From: Plazaster borealis
Taxonomy: Eukaryota > Echinodermata > Asteroidea > Forcipulatida > Labidiasteridae
Direction of reading: 5' to 3'
Assembly (NCBI GenBank): GCA_021014325.1
Contig: CM037461.1
Span: forward strand, 10,135,501 to 10,199,500
Length of the DNA stretch: 64,000 nt
Shown here: positions 51,059 through 61,968 of the stretch, piece after piece
How the letters are laid out: the number at the start of each line of letters is the position of its first letter
How positions within the stretch are numbered: the stretch's first letter is position 1
Translations under genes and position numbers: made by a program
The notes under the pieces: generated by a model
The model's input: only the letters and a program-made list of their open reading frames with translations
Told to the model about the DNA's origin: nothing
Database searches by the model: none

Positions 51059-54000
51059 TTAATGCTCATTATTAATGTGCTTTTTCAGACAGGCGTTAAA
51101 TTCTGCAAGCAACTTATTACGCTCTTGTTGTATGCTATTTGCCTGTCTTTGCTGTTCCATGACAGCATCCATTTGTGTTGTCAGGGACACCTGCAACTCT
51201 TGGATCAGCCCAACTGCATTAGGGCGTGGCTTGCGTGCCATTTTCTTCTTCTTTCTGGGCTCTTTGGATTGGCATCCCACTTCTGGGTCTGTATCGCTAT
51301 CCACCAGTACTGGCTCTGTGTCTGGCAACAAATGATCACTATTGATGGGAGATGTTGAGCGCTGTGTGATAGCTCTTCCTGTTATTAGAGTCACCGGCTC
51401 AACTGCGGGATCGTTCCCCAGCATGTCATCCATTTTCTCGTAAAGATCCCATTTTCTCCTCCCCATCCCAGTTTTCTTTTTGTTATCACGGATGACTTGA
51501 TATCTGTAAAGACAAAAAAGCAAAATTTAAAGCTCTATGAAATGTAATGTTATTTGATGTTCAATCATCAGAAATATCCATACTTTTTGTCCATCATGGT
51601 AGTTTTTAATCTGTATCTAATTAATCCAGCATTCCCGGTTTTGTTCTGTTTTATAAACCTTTTCTGTCTTGTGTATCTTATTTTTCTATTTCTCTGTGAT
51701 TACTTTTACATTGCTAATTGCATTTTTTCATAGTATTTATAGGTTATTTCCTATACCTGGCTAACCTAGGATTGAGTTTTGATTGTCTTTGTAATAGTTA
51801 ATGTTTGATTTTGTAAGCATGTCAGTAGTATTACTTGTGATAAAATTTACTTTTGAGTGTTTGCTGCTCGAAAACATGAAACACAATACAAACGGTACCT
51901 GTGTTTCAGGCTGCGCCATTTTTCATCACATGATGTTCCAGTGACAGCCATGCCATTGGCCTGCAAGTTTTCTGCCACCATTGTCCAAGCTTCTTTTTTT
52001 CTGATACAGCTGCTCTCAAATTTGTTTTTGAGACACCTGTATGATTCAATGAGAGCCAAAGCGTCATCTGTAGTCCATTGGAATCTGGATTCTGTTGATA
52101 AGTTTAAGCAAGGGTGAAAAAAGTAAGAGAGAATAATAAATGGCAAACTTGGTCACAACTCTTTAACAGTCGCTCACATCATATGATGGCAAACAGAAAA
52201 GGCCCTGTAGTAGAGGAACAGGAACATTTGTTAATTTATCTATATAATTACCTGTCAAGCTCTGTGGCTTTTTTGGCTTCTTTGGCAGTCTCCACATCAG
52301 GTACTTCCAGTGCAACTGTGTGTAGAATAACACACAAGTAATTAATCAGTGCTCGTTTTCACACAGTTTCAATCTTATTTGCAAAGCAAGGTGTGATGTC
52401 ACAATACATATTACCATTATAATCTTGACAACTCATGTTAAGATGAAGCTTAGTGGTGAAATTGACTGCTGGTGCTTTATCTGTAAGAAGTTTTAAGGAC
52501 ATCAGACCGATGCATTTGGACTGCCACTGTACAAATATTCTGGAAGATGGTCATAGTCCCTGACTGACTATGACCATCTTCCAGAATATTTGTACAGTGG
52601 CAGTCTTCAACTGACCTTGCTTACATACTGCTGGATTGTCTGTCACATTGTTTACAATTTCTTGCAGGACACCTTGATCTGCAAATGTGAAATGGTATTC
52701 CATTATTTAAACAAGCTCAAGCAAGTTAAGTCCAGATAAAAGATAAATTCATTTTGATTTTAATCTGTAACTTTTCTTTGGCACTTTGTTAATTCTTAGT
52801 TGTATTAGTTTTGTCTTGGTTAAGGTTTCACATGGTTTTCGATGTTTCAAAAATATTCATTTTAAGGTATATGCTGTTTCGGTCTAAAAGGATTTGGGTA
52901 CTCTTTGTAGGACACAAAACACAATGTCCACAGATTTACATTAAACTTACGCGGTTTGAAGATAATAAATATGTTTTACATGCTAAAATTAAGACGAAAA
53001 TTATTTTTGTGATATTGTTTTACTTATTTCTCAAAAACTACAGTACTTCAGCAAGTAATATATTAAGATAAGCTTTCTATAACATCACTATCTTCAAACT
53101 GTGTAAGTTTTTAAATATAAATCTGCTTTTCTTAAATGAGTTTCCCCTCAGTGTTTAGTTTTATAAAGTTCATGCAAGTGGTCCATTTTTACAACTTACA
53201 TTTTTTTTTTAGAGATTCACTGTACTACAAATTCTTACACACGTCATTAGGTCCCCACTGAGATTTAAGGTTTATTTGTGATTTTACTTGTTTGATTAAA
53301 GTGACAGTGTGTCTGAATTGTTGAGTTCAAAGTGATAAATTGAGAAATGCGCAACTTTTGTTTTTCCTTATTTAAGGAACCTTAAAGGCCCCCTATCGTC
53401 ACAGAAAAACCAGTTTTTGCAATAGCGCCCTCTCGCTCATAAAAGTTGTTGACGCTGTTCTGTGAAGAGATGTTACACCCTCTGTGTGGCACACGCCGTT
53501 GCTATGCGTGAGAATCAGAGATCGTATCGACCATGTGACCTTTGTTTACATTCTTGGGCCTTTCTACTGGGCAAGATACTGCACTGGTCATATGGGAAAG
53601 TTTACATTTTTAAAAATAATTTCCACATAAATCCAAGGGTTTTAAAAGTAACAGCTGAACAAGTTTTGAGATCTGCCCCCTTTCATCATATCAAAAGTTG
53701 ATAAAAATTAGACAGTGCAACATCTAGATAAAATATAAGTTTTAATGTTTTCTTCCATTGGGCTGTGTACAAATCGTGTCTGCAGGAAGTCCAGGCTTGG
53801 TGGCTCTTTTATAAACATGTGATGTCACAGGTCACATATATCGTCTATAGACCTTTCTTTTGTTGATAAACAAACCGCGCTGGTTGGCATGGACGGCCGA
53901 ATGTTAGAAAAACATTCAATCGTGTTAACAGATGTGTGTCCAAATTCAACATTTCTGTTATCTTTCAATCAACCAAAAATACATACCATGATTGGTTGCT

Positions 54001-55940
54001 TTGCTTCCAACAAATTCAACACAATTTTAGAATATTTGTGTAACATTATTACAAACTGTGGCTATCTGCTTATGCTTTGCATTTATGGCTTTCCATAGTT
54101 TTCCAACCTCGGTTGGCAAAAACTCGGGCTGTGACGTGTCAAAAGAAAGGTCTATAGCGCTCTATGGTCTTTGGTGAGAAACTAGCTAAAAGATGGCAGA
54201 ATCGGAGCCAGAAGTTGTGCCATATGCTGGTGAGCCAATTTGTTGTTCTTGCAAAAATACTTGCCAGAGAGGAAAGATTGAAAGCGAGAGCTTGCCCATG
54301 CAAGAGTGTTTTACAACACTGCACAGCAGCTGCCTGCAATTGTGGCACCAAGAAAAGCAAGTGCACCAATAAACGTTGAACATCAACACTGAGAATTGCT
54401 GCGTATATAATGAGCGTTTCAAATAACGCGCCCTGTGCATAGGCTAGGCCTGCGGTTTCTCTATTGAAAGGTCAAAGTGCATAAATAAATGTAATACAAT
54501 CATTACGAGTGAAACACTCACTCGAACATGAAAACACGACAGCGCTAGACACAGACAAACATGATCGACGTGTGTATAAACCCATGCCATTGCAATAGCG
54601 CGTATCGTGTGTATAAACCCATGCCATTGCAATAGCACGCATCGTGTGTATAAACCCATGCCATTGCAATAGCACGTATCGTGTGTATAAACCCATGCCA
54701 TTGCACTAGCACAAATCTATATTTAGACTACGCCCTCCGGGATAGTAACAGCTATCGTCGCACTGGGTGAAAGGCAAATATGCTTGGCAAGCATTTTTCG
54801 TTCGCGCGTTTGACGATACAGCGTCTTTAAACACTACAGCTCATCTTTGTGAAAATTCTTTTGAAGATCATTACTTATTTGTGTTATTTCTAATCTCTCG
54901 TTTTCTTCAAACCGCCCTCTGTATTAACCCTTTTTGATTTGGGTTTTACTTTTAATTGTTTTGATTAAAACCTGTTGTAAAAGTAACTCATGTTTTGGCT
55001 TGCACTTTAGGGTTGGGTGAGACTGTCATTCAATCAATTGCATAATATTTTGTTCACCGACTAATTGATCCTCTGAGAAAAAGCACAATAAACAACAATA
55101 CAGTAAAGCAACATGTTTGTGTATCTACTTGTAGGTTTGGCACTAGGCTGTCAATCAAACAGTAAACAACAATATAGTAAAGCAACAACATGTTTGTATA
55201 TCCATCCTCCATGGTATATCTAATTGTAGGTCTGGCACTACTAGTGTTATGGCACTAGTGTTTAGTAAACTAAGGAAACAATTTCTACTCCAGCAGTGTT
55301 TAATAATTGTAACATTAAACATGTAACACAACTCTAAACTCACCATTGTTTATGACAGCAGCAACATAAGTTGGCTGGTCTACCACAACTGTACAGTGGG
55401 TTCCATCGGGAAGTTCAATTGACAACTGCTTGTAGTAACTGTGTACGAGGAAAATTCAGACAATTGAGAGGAAACAAATAAGTAATATCAGTAATCATGG
55501 TAATGCAAAATATGACAAAAACTGCGCGAGAGCCCTGAAAAGTGAAAAACTAAAAATATTTTGAAAATAAAAACTTGTTCTGAAATTAGCCTATTCATTC
55601 TCCCAAACTGTACAGTGATCAGTCACCTCAGTGTTAATTTTGTTCACCGATTTGCCAACTTAAACCTAACGTTCAATTTGCTAACGTTATTTATAATGAA
55701 AAGAGATCGTCTGCTGTCCCGTGTACTGTAGTGTAAAATTCATGTTTGTTGTTGTTTATATACGTTGTTTTGTTAGTTTTTGCCCTGTCCTCTTTTCTTC
55801 ATGACATCCTCTAGTAAAGTTGTTATTTCAACCCCACCTGACTGCCTTATAAAACCACTGAATACATATTTTAATTGTTTTTATTACAATAAATTAACGT
55901 CGTCTGCTTACCTTTCGTTTGTGTTATTGTTGGCCGCCAT
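51059..55940 (-). CDS. Myb/SANT-like DNA-binding protein of Harbinger, copy 1 (six exons, 291 aa)
   Basis: Exons on the minus strand: 55940-55912, 55438-55344, 52678-52629, 52315-52252, 52091-51899 and 51503-51059. Every junction has GT and AG, the phases fit, and the joined frame is open for 291 codons. It starts MAANNNTNES, with the ATG 129 bp inside the right end. Exon 2 holds IELPDGTHCTVVV. Exon 5 holds a trihelix Myb/SANT-like domain, with conserved Trp in FQWTTDD, EAWTMVAENL and CDEKWRSLKHRY. The last exon has GRRKWDLYEKMDDMLG, a basic stretch (PRKKKKMARKPRP, a likely nuclear signal) and a Gln-rich probable coiled coil ending at NNEH. In known Harbingers this protein binds the transposon ends and helps bring the transposase to the nucleus. 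Exons 1-4 are short and predicted by eye, so they are less certain than exons 5 and 6. Confidence 0.8.
52519..52605. repeat. Perfect 40-bp hairpin, copy 1
   Basis: The arms at 52519-52558 and 52566-52605 are perfectly complementary over 40 bp, with a 7-base loop (CCTGACT). The arm begins GACTGCCACTGTACAAATAT. It lies in intron 3 of the Myb-like gene. Identical in copy 2. Confidence 0.95.
53090..53844. other. Intronic DNA, no recognised feature
   Basis: Part of the long second intron of the Myb-like gene. From about 53380 (GGCCCCCTATCGTCACAG) the composition becomes more GC-rich, as at the edge of an inserted element, but I could not define ends. Confidence 0.35.
53845..54157. mobile_element. 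Short TIR element nested in Harbinger intron 2
   Basis: CTATAGACCTTTCTTTTG at 53845-53862 and its exact inverse at 54140-54157 bound a 313-bp segment. TATA at both tips allows a TA target duplication. The interior has an open frame (53889-54098) without a recognisable domain. Probably a non-autonomous element. Confidence 0.6.
54193..54379 (+). pseudogene. Cysteine-rich protein fragment with one frameshift
   Basis: ATG at 54193 in a good context (AAGATGGCAG) opens MAESEPEVVPYAGEP followed by ICCSCKNTCQRG. After a one-base frame change near 54280-54290 the sequence continues ACPCKSVLQHC and AACNCGTKKSKCTNKR, ending in a stop at 54379. The Cys spacing (CxC-x4-C, CPC-x5-C, CxC, CxN) looks like a zinc-binding, CRC-like cysteine-rich tail. 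It lies inside Harbinger intron 2 on the opposite strand. I do not recognise the parent gene; an intron or sequencing error could also explain the shift. Confidence 0.45.
54570..54717. repeat. 37-bp minisatellite, four copies
   Basis: The unit GTGTGTATAAACCCATGCCA, followed by TTGCAATAGCRCGTATC, starts at 54570, 54607, 54644 and 54681. The last copy is diverged at its end. Confidence 0.95.
55087..55240. repeat. Diverged direct repeat, period about 75 bp
   Basis: TAAACAACAATAYAGTAAAG, CATGTTTGTRTATC and TTGTAGGTYTGGCACTA occur in the same order at 55089-55146 and 55163-55240. Confidence 0.6.
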
Positions 55941-56046
55941 TTTAACAGCCCCCGCCAACACCTCAGAAGCACGTTCGCCTGTGGTTGCCAACATTCGCCA
56001 ACGTTGGCGGCGCACAACTCGTTCCACTCAAAATTGTTGGCGACCG

Positions 56047-56069
56047 GTTTGCGCGAGTGGAACGCACCC
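56047..56069 (-). repeat. Right terminal inverted repeat, Harbinger copy 1
   Basis: The inverse of the left end, followed by target duplicate ATG at 56070-56072 and resumption of satellite (GCGAGTCTATGGGGG). Confidence 0.9.
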
Positions 56070-59000
56070 ATGGCGAGTCTATGGGGGAAAAGAATCACCA
56101 TGGGGTTTTGTTGACACAATGGTGTGAAACATGGTGAGTCTATGGGGGAAAACTCACCATTGGGATCACCATGGTTTTTTTTATTGACACAATGGTGTGA
56201 GACATGGTGAGTCTATGGGGGAAAAATCACCATTGGGATCACCATGGGGTTTTATTGACACAATGGTGTGTGACATGGTGAGTCTATGGTGGAAAAATCA
56301 CCATTGGGATCACCATGTTTTTTTTATTGACACAATGGTGTGAGACATGGTGAGTCTATGGGGGAAAAATCACCATTGGGATCACCATGGGGTTTTATTG
56401 ACACAATGGTGTGAGACATGGTGAGTCTATGGGGGAAAAATCACCATTTGGATCACCATGGGGTTTTATTGACACAATGGAGTGAGACATGGTGAGTCTT
56501 TCGGGGAGAAATCACCATTGGGATCACCATGGGGTTTTACTGACACAATGGTGTGTGGCATGGTGAGTCTATGGGGGAAAAGAATCACCATTGGGATCAC
56601 CATGGGGTTTGAATGACACAATGGTGTGTGGCATGGTGAGTCTATGGGGAAAAGAATCACCATTGGGATCACCATGAGGTTTTATTGACACAATGGTGTG
56701 AAACATGGTGAGTCTATAGGGGAAAAATCACCATTGGGATCACCATGGGGTTTTATTGACACAATGGTGTGAGACATGGTGAGTCTATGGGGGAAAGAAT
56801 CACCATTGGGATCACAATGCGGTTTTATTGACACAATGGTGTGAGACGTGGTGAGTCTTAGGGGGAAAAGAATCACCATGGGGTTTTAATGACACAATGG
56901 TGTGAGACATGGTGAGTCTATGGGGGAAAAGAATCACCTTTGGGATCACCATGGGGTTTTATTGACAATGGTGTGAAACATGATGAGTCTATGGGGGGAA
57001 AATCCCCATTGGGATCACCATGGGGTTTTATTGACACATTGGTGTGTGGCATGGTGAGTCTATGGGGGAAAAGAATCACCATTGGGATCACCATGGGGTT
57101 TTATTGACACAATGGTGTGAAACATGGTGAGTCTATGGGGAAAAATCACCATTGAGATCACCATGGGGTTTATTGACACAATGGTGTGAGACGAGGTGAG
57201 TCTATGGGGGAAAAAATCACCATTGGGATCACCATGGGGTTTTATTGACACAATGGTGTGAGACATGGTGAGTCTATGGGGGAAAAGAATCACCATTGGG
57301 ATCACCTTGGGCTTTTATTGACACAATGGTGTGAAACATGGTGAGTCTATGGGGGAAAACTCACCATTGGGATCACCATGGGGTTTTACTGACACAATGG
57401 TGTGTGGCATGGTGAGTCTATGGGGGAAAAATCACCATTCGGATCACCATGGGGTTTTATTGACACAATGGTGTGAAACATGGTGAGTCTATGGGGGAAA
57501 AATCAGCATTGGGATCACCATGGGGTTTTATTGACACAATGGTGTGAAACATGGTGAGTCTATGGGGGAAAAATCACCATTGGGATCACCATGGGGTTTA
57601 TTGACACAATGGTGTGTGACATGGCGAGTCTATAGGGGAAAAAATCACCATTGGGATCACCATGGGGTTTTACTGACACAATGGTGTGTGGCATGGTGAG
57701 TCTATGGGGGAAAAGAATCACCATTGGGATCACCATGGGGTTTTATTGACACAATGGTGTGAAACATGGTGAGTCTATGGGGGAAAACTCACCGTTGGGA
57801 TCACCATGGGGTTTTATTGACACAATGGTGTGAAACATGGTGAGTCTATGGGGGAAAAAATCACCATTGGGATCACCATGGGGTTTTATTGACACAACGG
57901 TGTGAGACATGGTGAGTCTATGGGGGAAAAATCACCATTGGGATCACCATGGGGTTTATTGACACAATGGTGTGTGACATGGTGAGTCTATGGTGGAAAA
58001 ATCACCATTGGGATCACCATGGTTTTTTTTTTGACACAATGGTGTGAAACATGGTGAGTATATGGGGGAAAAGAATCACCATTGGGATCACCATGGGGTT
58101 TTATTGACACAATGGTGTGAAACATGGTGAGTCTATGGGGGAAAAATTCACCATTGGGATCACCATGGGGTTTTATTGACACAATGGTGTGAGACATGGT
58201 GAGTCTATGGGGGAAAAATCACCATTGGGATCACCATGGGGTTTATTGACACAATGGTGTGTGACATGGTGAGTCTATGGTGGAAAAATCACCATTGGGA
58301 TCACCATGTTTTTTTTATTGACACAATGGTGTGAGACATGGTGAGATTATGGGGGAAAGATCACCATTGGGATCACCATGGGGTTTTACTGACACAATGG
58401 TGTGTGGCATGGTGAGTCTATGGGGAAAAGAATCACCATTGGGATCACCATGGGGTTTTATTGACACAATGGTGTGAGACATGGTGAGTCTATGGGGGAA
58501 AAGAATCACCATTGGGATCACCATGGGGTTTTATTGACACAATGGTGTTAAACATGGTGAGTCTATGGGGGAAAAAATAACCATTGAGATCACCATGGGG
58601 TTTTATTGACACAATGGTGTGAGACGAGGTGAGTCTATGGGGGAAAAGAATCACCATTGGGATCACCATGGGGTTTTATTGACACAATGGTGTTAAACAT
58701 GGTGAGTCTATGGGGGAAAAAATAACCATTGAGATCACCATGGGGTTTTATTGACACAATGGTGTGAGACGAGGTGAGTCTATGGGGGAAAAGAGTCACC
58801 ATTGGGATCACCATGGGGTTTTATTGACACAATGGTGTGAAATATGGTGAGTCTATGGGGGAAAAGAATCACCATTGGGATCACCATGGGGTTTTATTGA
58901 CACAATGGTGTGAAACATGGTGAGTCTATGGGGGAAAAGAATCACCATTGGGATCACCATGGGGTTTTATTGACACAATGGTGTGAGACATGGTGAGTCT

Positions 59001-59283
59001 ATGGGGGAAAAGAATCACCATTGGGATCACCATGGGGTTTTATTGACACAATGGTGTGAAACATGGTGAGTCTATGGGGGAAAAGAATCACCATTGGGAT
59101 CACCATGGGGTTTTATTGACACAATGGTGTGAAACATGGTGAGTCTATGGGGGAAAAAATAACCATTGAGATCACCATGGGGTTTTATTGACACAATGGT
59201 GTGAGACGAGGTCAGTCTATGGGGGAAAAAAATTACCATTGGGATCACCATGGGGTTTTATTGACACAATGGTGTGAGACATG
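56070..59283. repeat. Satellite between the two Harbinger copies (about 45 monomers)
   Basis: Same monomer as the main array. Its last part, from about 58340 to 59283, repeats the order of rare variants seen at about 47440-48377: GTGAGATTATGGGGG, GTGTTAAACATGG with CATTGAGATC, GAGACGAGGTGAG, GAAATATGGTG, and finally GACGAGGTCAGTC just before the element. That places both Harbinger copies in one duplicated block. Confidence 0.95.
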
Positions 59284-59384
59284 GGGTGCGTTCCACTCGC
59301 GCAAACGTATTGCAACCGTGCGCGCAAACGTTTGCGAGCGTTTTGGATCGAGTGAAACGATTGGTTGCGCACAGTGATGTCAAC

Positions 59385-60905
59385 ATGGCGGCGCCTAACA
59401 ACGAAGATGGCGACACCGTAATATTGCTTGCCGCAAAGCAAATAATAGACGAAATGTGTGACGATGAATCTGCTGATCCATCACCTATAACACGTGCTAT
59501 GAGTGACCTTACAATCAAGTTATCTTTGGTTACACTTAACTTGACAAGTGGCAAGGAGTGCGATTGTGGAAGTGGGTGTGGCGTCAACGGTCTAGAAATA
59601 GAAAGCTAAACATAAGTTAGCTACGGCGGGCCTGGGTAGTACCGGTTCTGCACTCCTACGGGGACATACTGCTACTAGGCCCTACAGGTTTAAATTTTTT
59701 ACTGCAAAAAAAGTATTTCTTCAAAAGGTATTTAATTTAAATTTCAGGTGGTTAGTGTAGAGAGTTAAGCTGTCAAAATTGTGTTTAGTGCTATCCCTCG
59801 AACAGTCACATCTATGCTCCATCTATGCTCAGTAGGCATGGTGGGTACGCTGTGTCTGCCAAAGAAGTGGTAGTCATCTAGCTAGGTCAAGTGTGTTCGC
59901 AGGTCACTACGTCGATATACCCACGCATCTTGCCCTCACAGTTCCACCCGGTCTTTCAACAATTTCCTAAAATAAACACCAACATTGTGCATACACATTC
60001 TGTCCTTTTAATAGGCTCTGTGTCAAGAATTGAGGCCACACATCGCCAGTCGTTGTGAGCATTCCGTGGAAGAACGACTGTATGCCTCTTTATGGATGCT
60101 TGCAAATCCTGATTGCTACCGGTGTGTAGGCAATTTATTTGATATGGGCAAGAGCACATTGCACCGCATATTTCTAAACTTTGTGAAGTCCATTCAAGCA
60201 CTCCGTCAGACCTACATCAGATGGCCCACAGATGACAAGTGTGCAGAAATAGCTGAAAACTTTCGCAAAAAGACCGGTTTCCCTGGAGTCGTTGGTTGCC
60301 TTGATGGCACGCATCTAGCAATAAGAGCACCGAATAGCAAGAACTACAGGGACGCTTACATCAACCGCAAATGATTTGCAAGCATCCATCTTCAGGGAGT
60401 ATGTACAAGTGATCTGTATTTCACCGATATTTGTTGTGGGTTCCCTGGCTCAGTGAATGATGCGCGGGTATATCGACGTAGTGACCTGCGAACACACCTA
60501 GATGACCACCCTCTTCCTCACACCATGCACTTGTTGGCAGACACAGCGTACCCACTGAGCACAGATGTAATAACACCTTATCGTAATGATGGCAGGATGA
60601 CCCATGAGAAAAGGAAGTTTAACAGCAATCACAGTTCCACTCGATCCCATATTGAGAGAGCATTTGGTCTGCTGAAATGTAAATGGAGGCGACTGCATCA
60701 CATCGATATGTTCAACATAGAGAACATTCCATTCGTTATCTCGGCAGCCTGCATCTTACACAATTTTCTCCTAGTGCATGAGAAAATTGATGATGTCAAC
60801 TTGGAGGATGCAGATTTGGAGAATGATGAATGCGATTCACTACCCCCAGATGAACATGAATCATCAGATGGTCGCACAAAGCGTGATTCACTTGCAGGAA
60901 TATAG
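59385..60905 (+). pseudogene. Harbinger DDE transposase, copy 2, same premature TGA
   Basis: Same structure as copy 1: first block from ATG 59385, catalytic exon from 60015, TGA at 60372-60374, end at 60905. Coding differences seen are Pro to Leu in the first block (VTPNL versus VTLNL) and Ile to Leu before PHTMH. Sharing the TGA means it existed before the block was duplicated. Confidence 0.88.
59820..59929 (-). repeat. Inverted partial copy of transposase, copy 2
   Basis: Equivalent of 48914-49023, matching 60459-60568 in inverted orientation. Confidence 0.85.
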
Positions 60906-60944
60906 ACTATAGGCTGAATACAATACCAACAAGATAATAATGTA

Positions 60945-61236
60945 GGAAGAAACTATAAATAAATAGTAAACTTGCTAGTACAATCATGTGCAAATCTCTT
61001 TAGTGGGAGTATTGGCTCTAAAAAGAGCCGGTGTGGTCTGGACGTTTCAAACAGTAAACTTTGCTCGTCTTTAGGAAATAACAATACGCGATAAGCTCCC
61101 GCGTCAAGCCTATGTTTGAACACTTTTTACTGTGTTTATATCATCCGTTTAAACACCCCCACGTGATGCCCTCTCGACCAATCAGAATGGATAAACTGTC
61201 CCAGGTATTTATGAATATTTATTTATAGTTTCTTCC
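60945..61236. mobile_element. MITE-like element with histone-type gene shell, copy 2
   Basis: Equivalent of 50039-50330. The stem-loop lies at 61029-61014 and the CCAAT/CACGTG/TATA module at about 61187-61135, both on the minus strand. Confidence 0.72.
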
Positions 61237-61968
61237 TATTTATCCACACCATACAAAGCTTCAAACCATACTTAAGATAATAACAGTTCTCTCAAAGATC
61301 TTTGTAACAAGTTTCATTCTGTTTAATAACAAGGGGTGGTACACCTTTGGTAATTACATGTGAAGAGCAAAGGCAAAGGTAATTTTTCACCCAAATACTT
61401 TGAACATGAGAAAGGCTTTCCTAAAAGCATACAACTCTATGTAACAACTGCGTTTTTTCTTTTTTCCTTGCAACTATGATGACCAATTAAGCACATATTT
61501 TCACAGGTTAGTTATTTTATGCAATGTTTGGATACACCAAGTTAGGATACTAGTGTTTGACAATTACCAAAAGTACACATGTACACTGCTTTTAGATACA
61601 GTAGATTTAAGAGCAGGTTCAACCTAACCCCCTTGACCTCCATGCAACCTCTCCTCACTCTATTCAATGAGATCAAAAATATGTACATTTTCTTTGCAAA
61701 GTGTGCATGCAATGAGATATGTTTAGGAGATAAAATCACATTCATAATAATTAGATTCATTTACAATGTACTGTAGGAACTTAAACTGATTTAATGAAAA
61801 CAAATCACAAGTCTCTTGCTCTTTGTAATTAACTTAAATATGAAAATCATGAAAATTACTCAAACAAATAACTTATAATACTTACAATACAGTATACCTT
61901 GCCTTTATTGTTATTATTAAATTGAACATTTGAAATAGTCAGGAACATTCAGGAAAAAGGGAAAATCT

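Larger units (their letters stand above)
48378..56069. mobile_element. PIF/Harbinger DNA transposon, copy 1 (7,692 bp)
   Basis: The terminal inverted repeats are about 23 bp, beginning GGGTGCGTTCCACTCGCG at 48378, with the inverse ending at 56069. The flanks are ATG at 48375-48377 and 56070-56072, a 3-bp target duplication as expected for PIF/Harbinger. The site was the satellite sequence ACATGGTGAG. The element encodes a DDE transposase (plus) and a Myb/SANT-like protein (minus), the standard Harbinger pair. At 7.7 kb it is long, because it hosts nested repeats: an internal MITE (50039-50330), a second TIR element (53845-54157), a hairpin, a cysteine-rich gene fragment and a minisatellite. 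Confidence 0.93.

Noticed and set aside
51062..51358. Plus-strand open frames opposite the last Myb-like exon (also 61972-62268)
   Set aside because: They are shadows of the minus-strand exon, whose splice phases and domain are supported.
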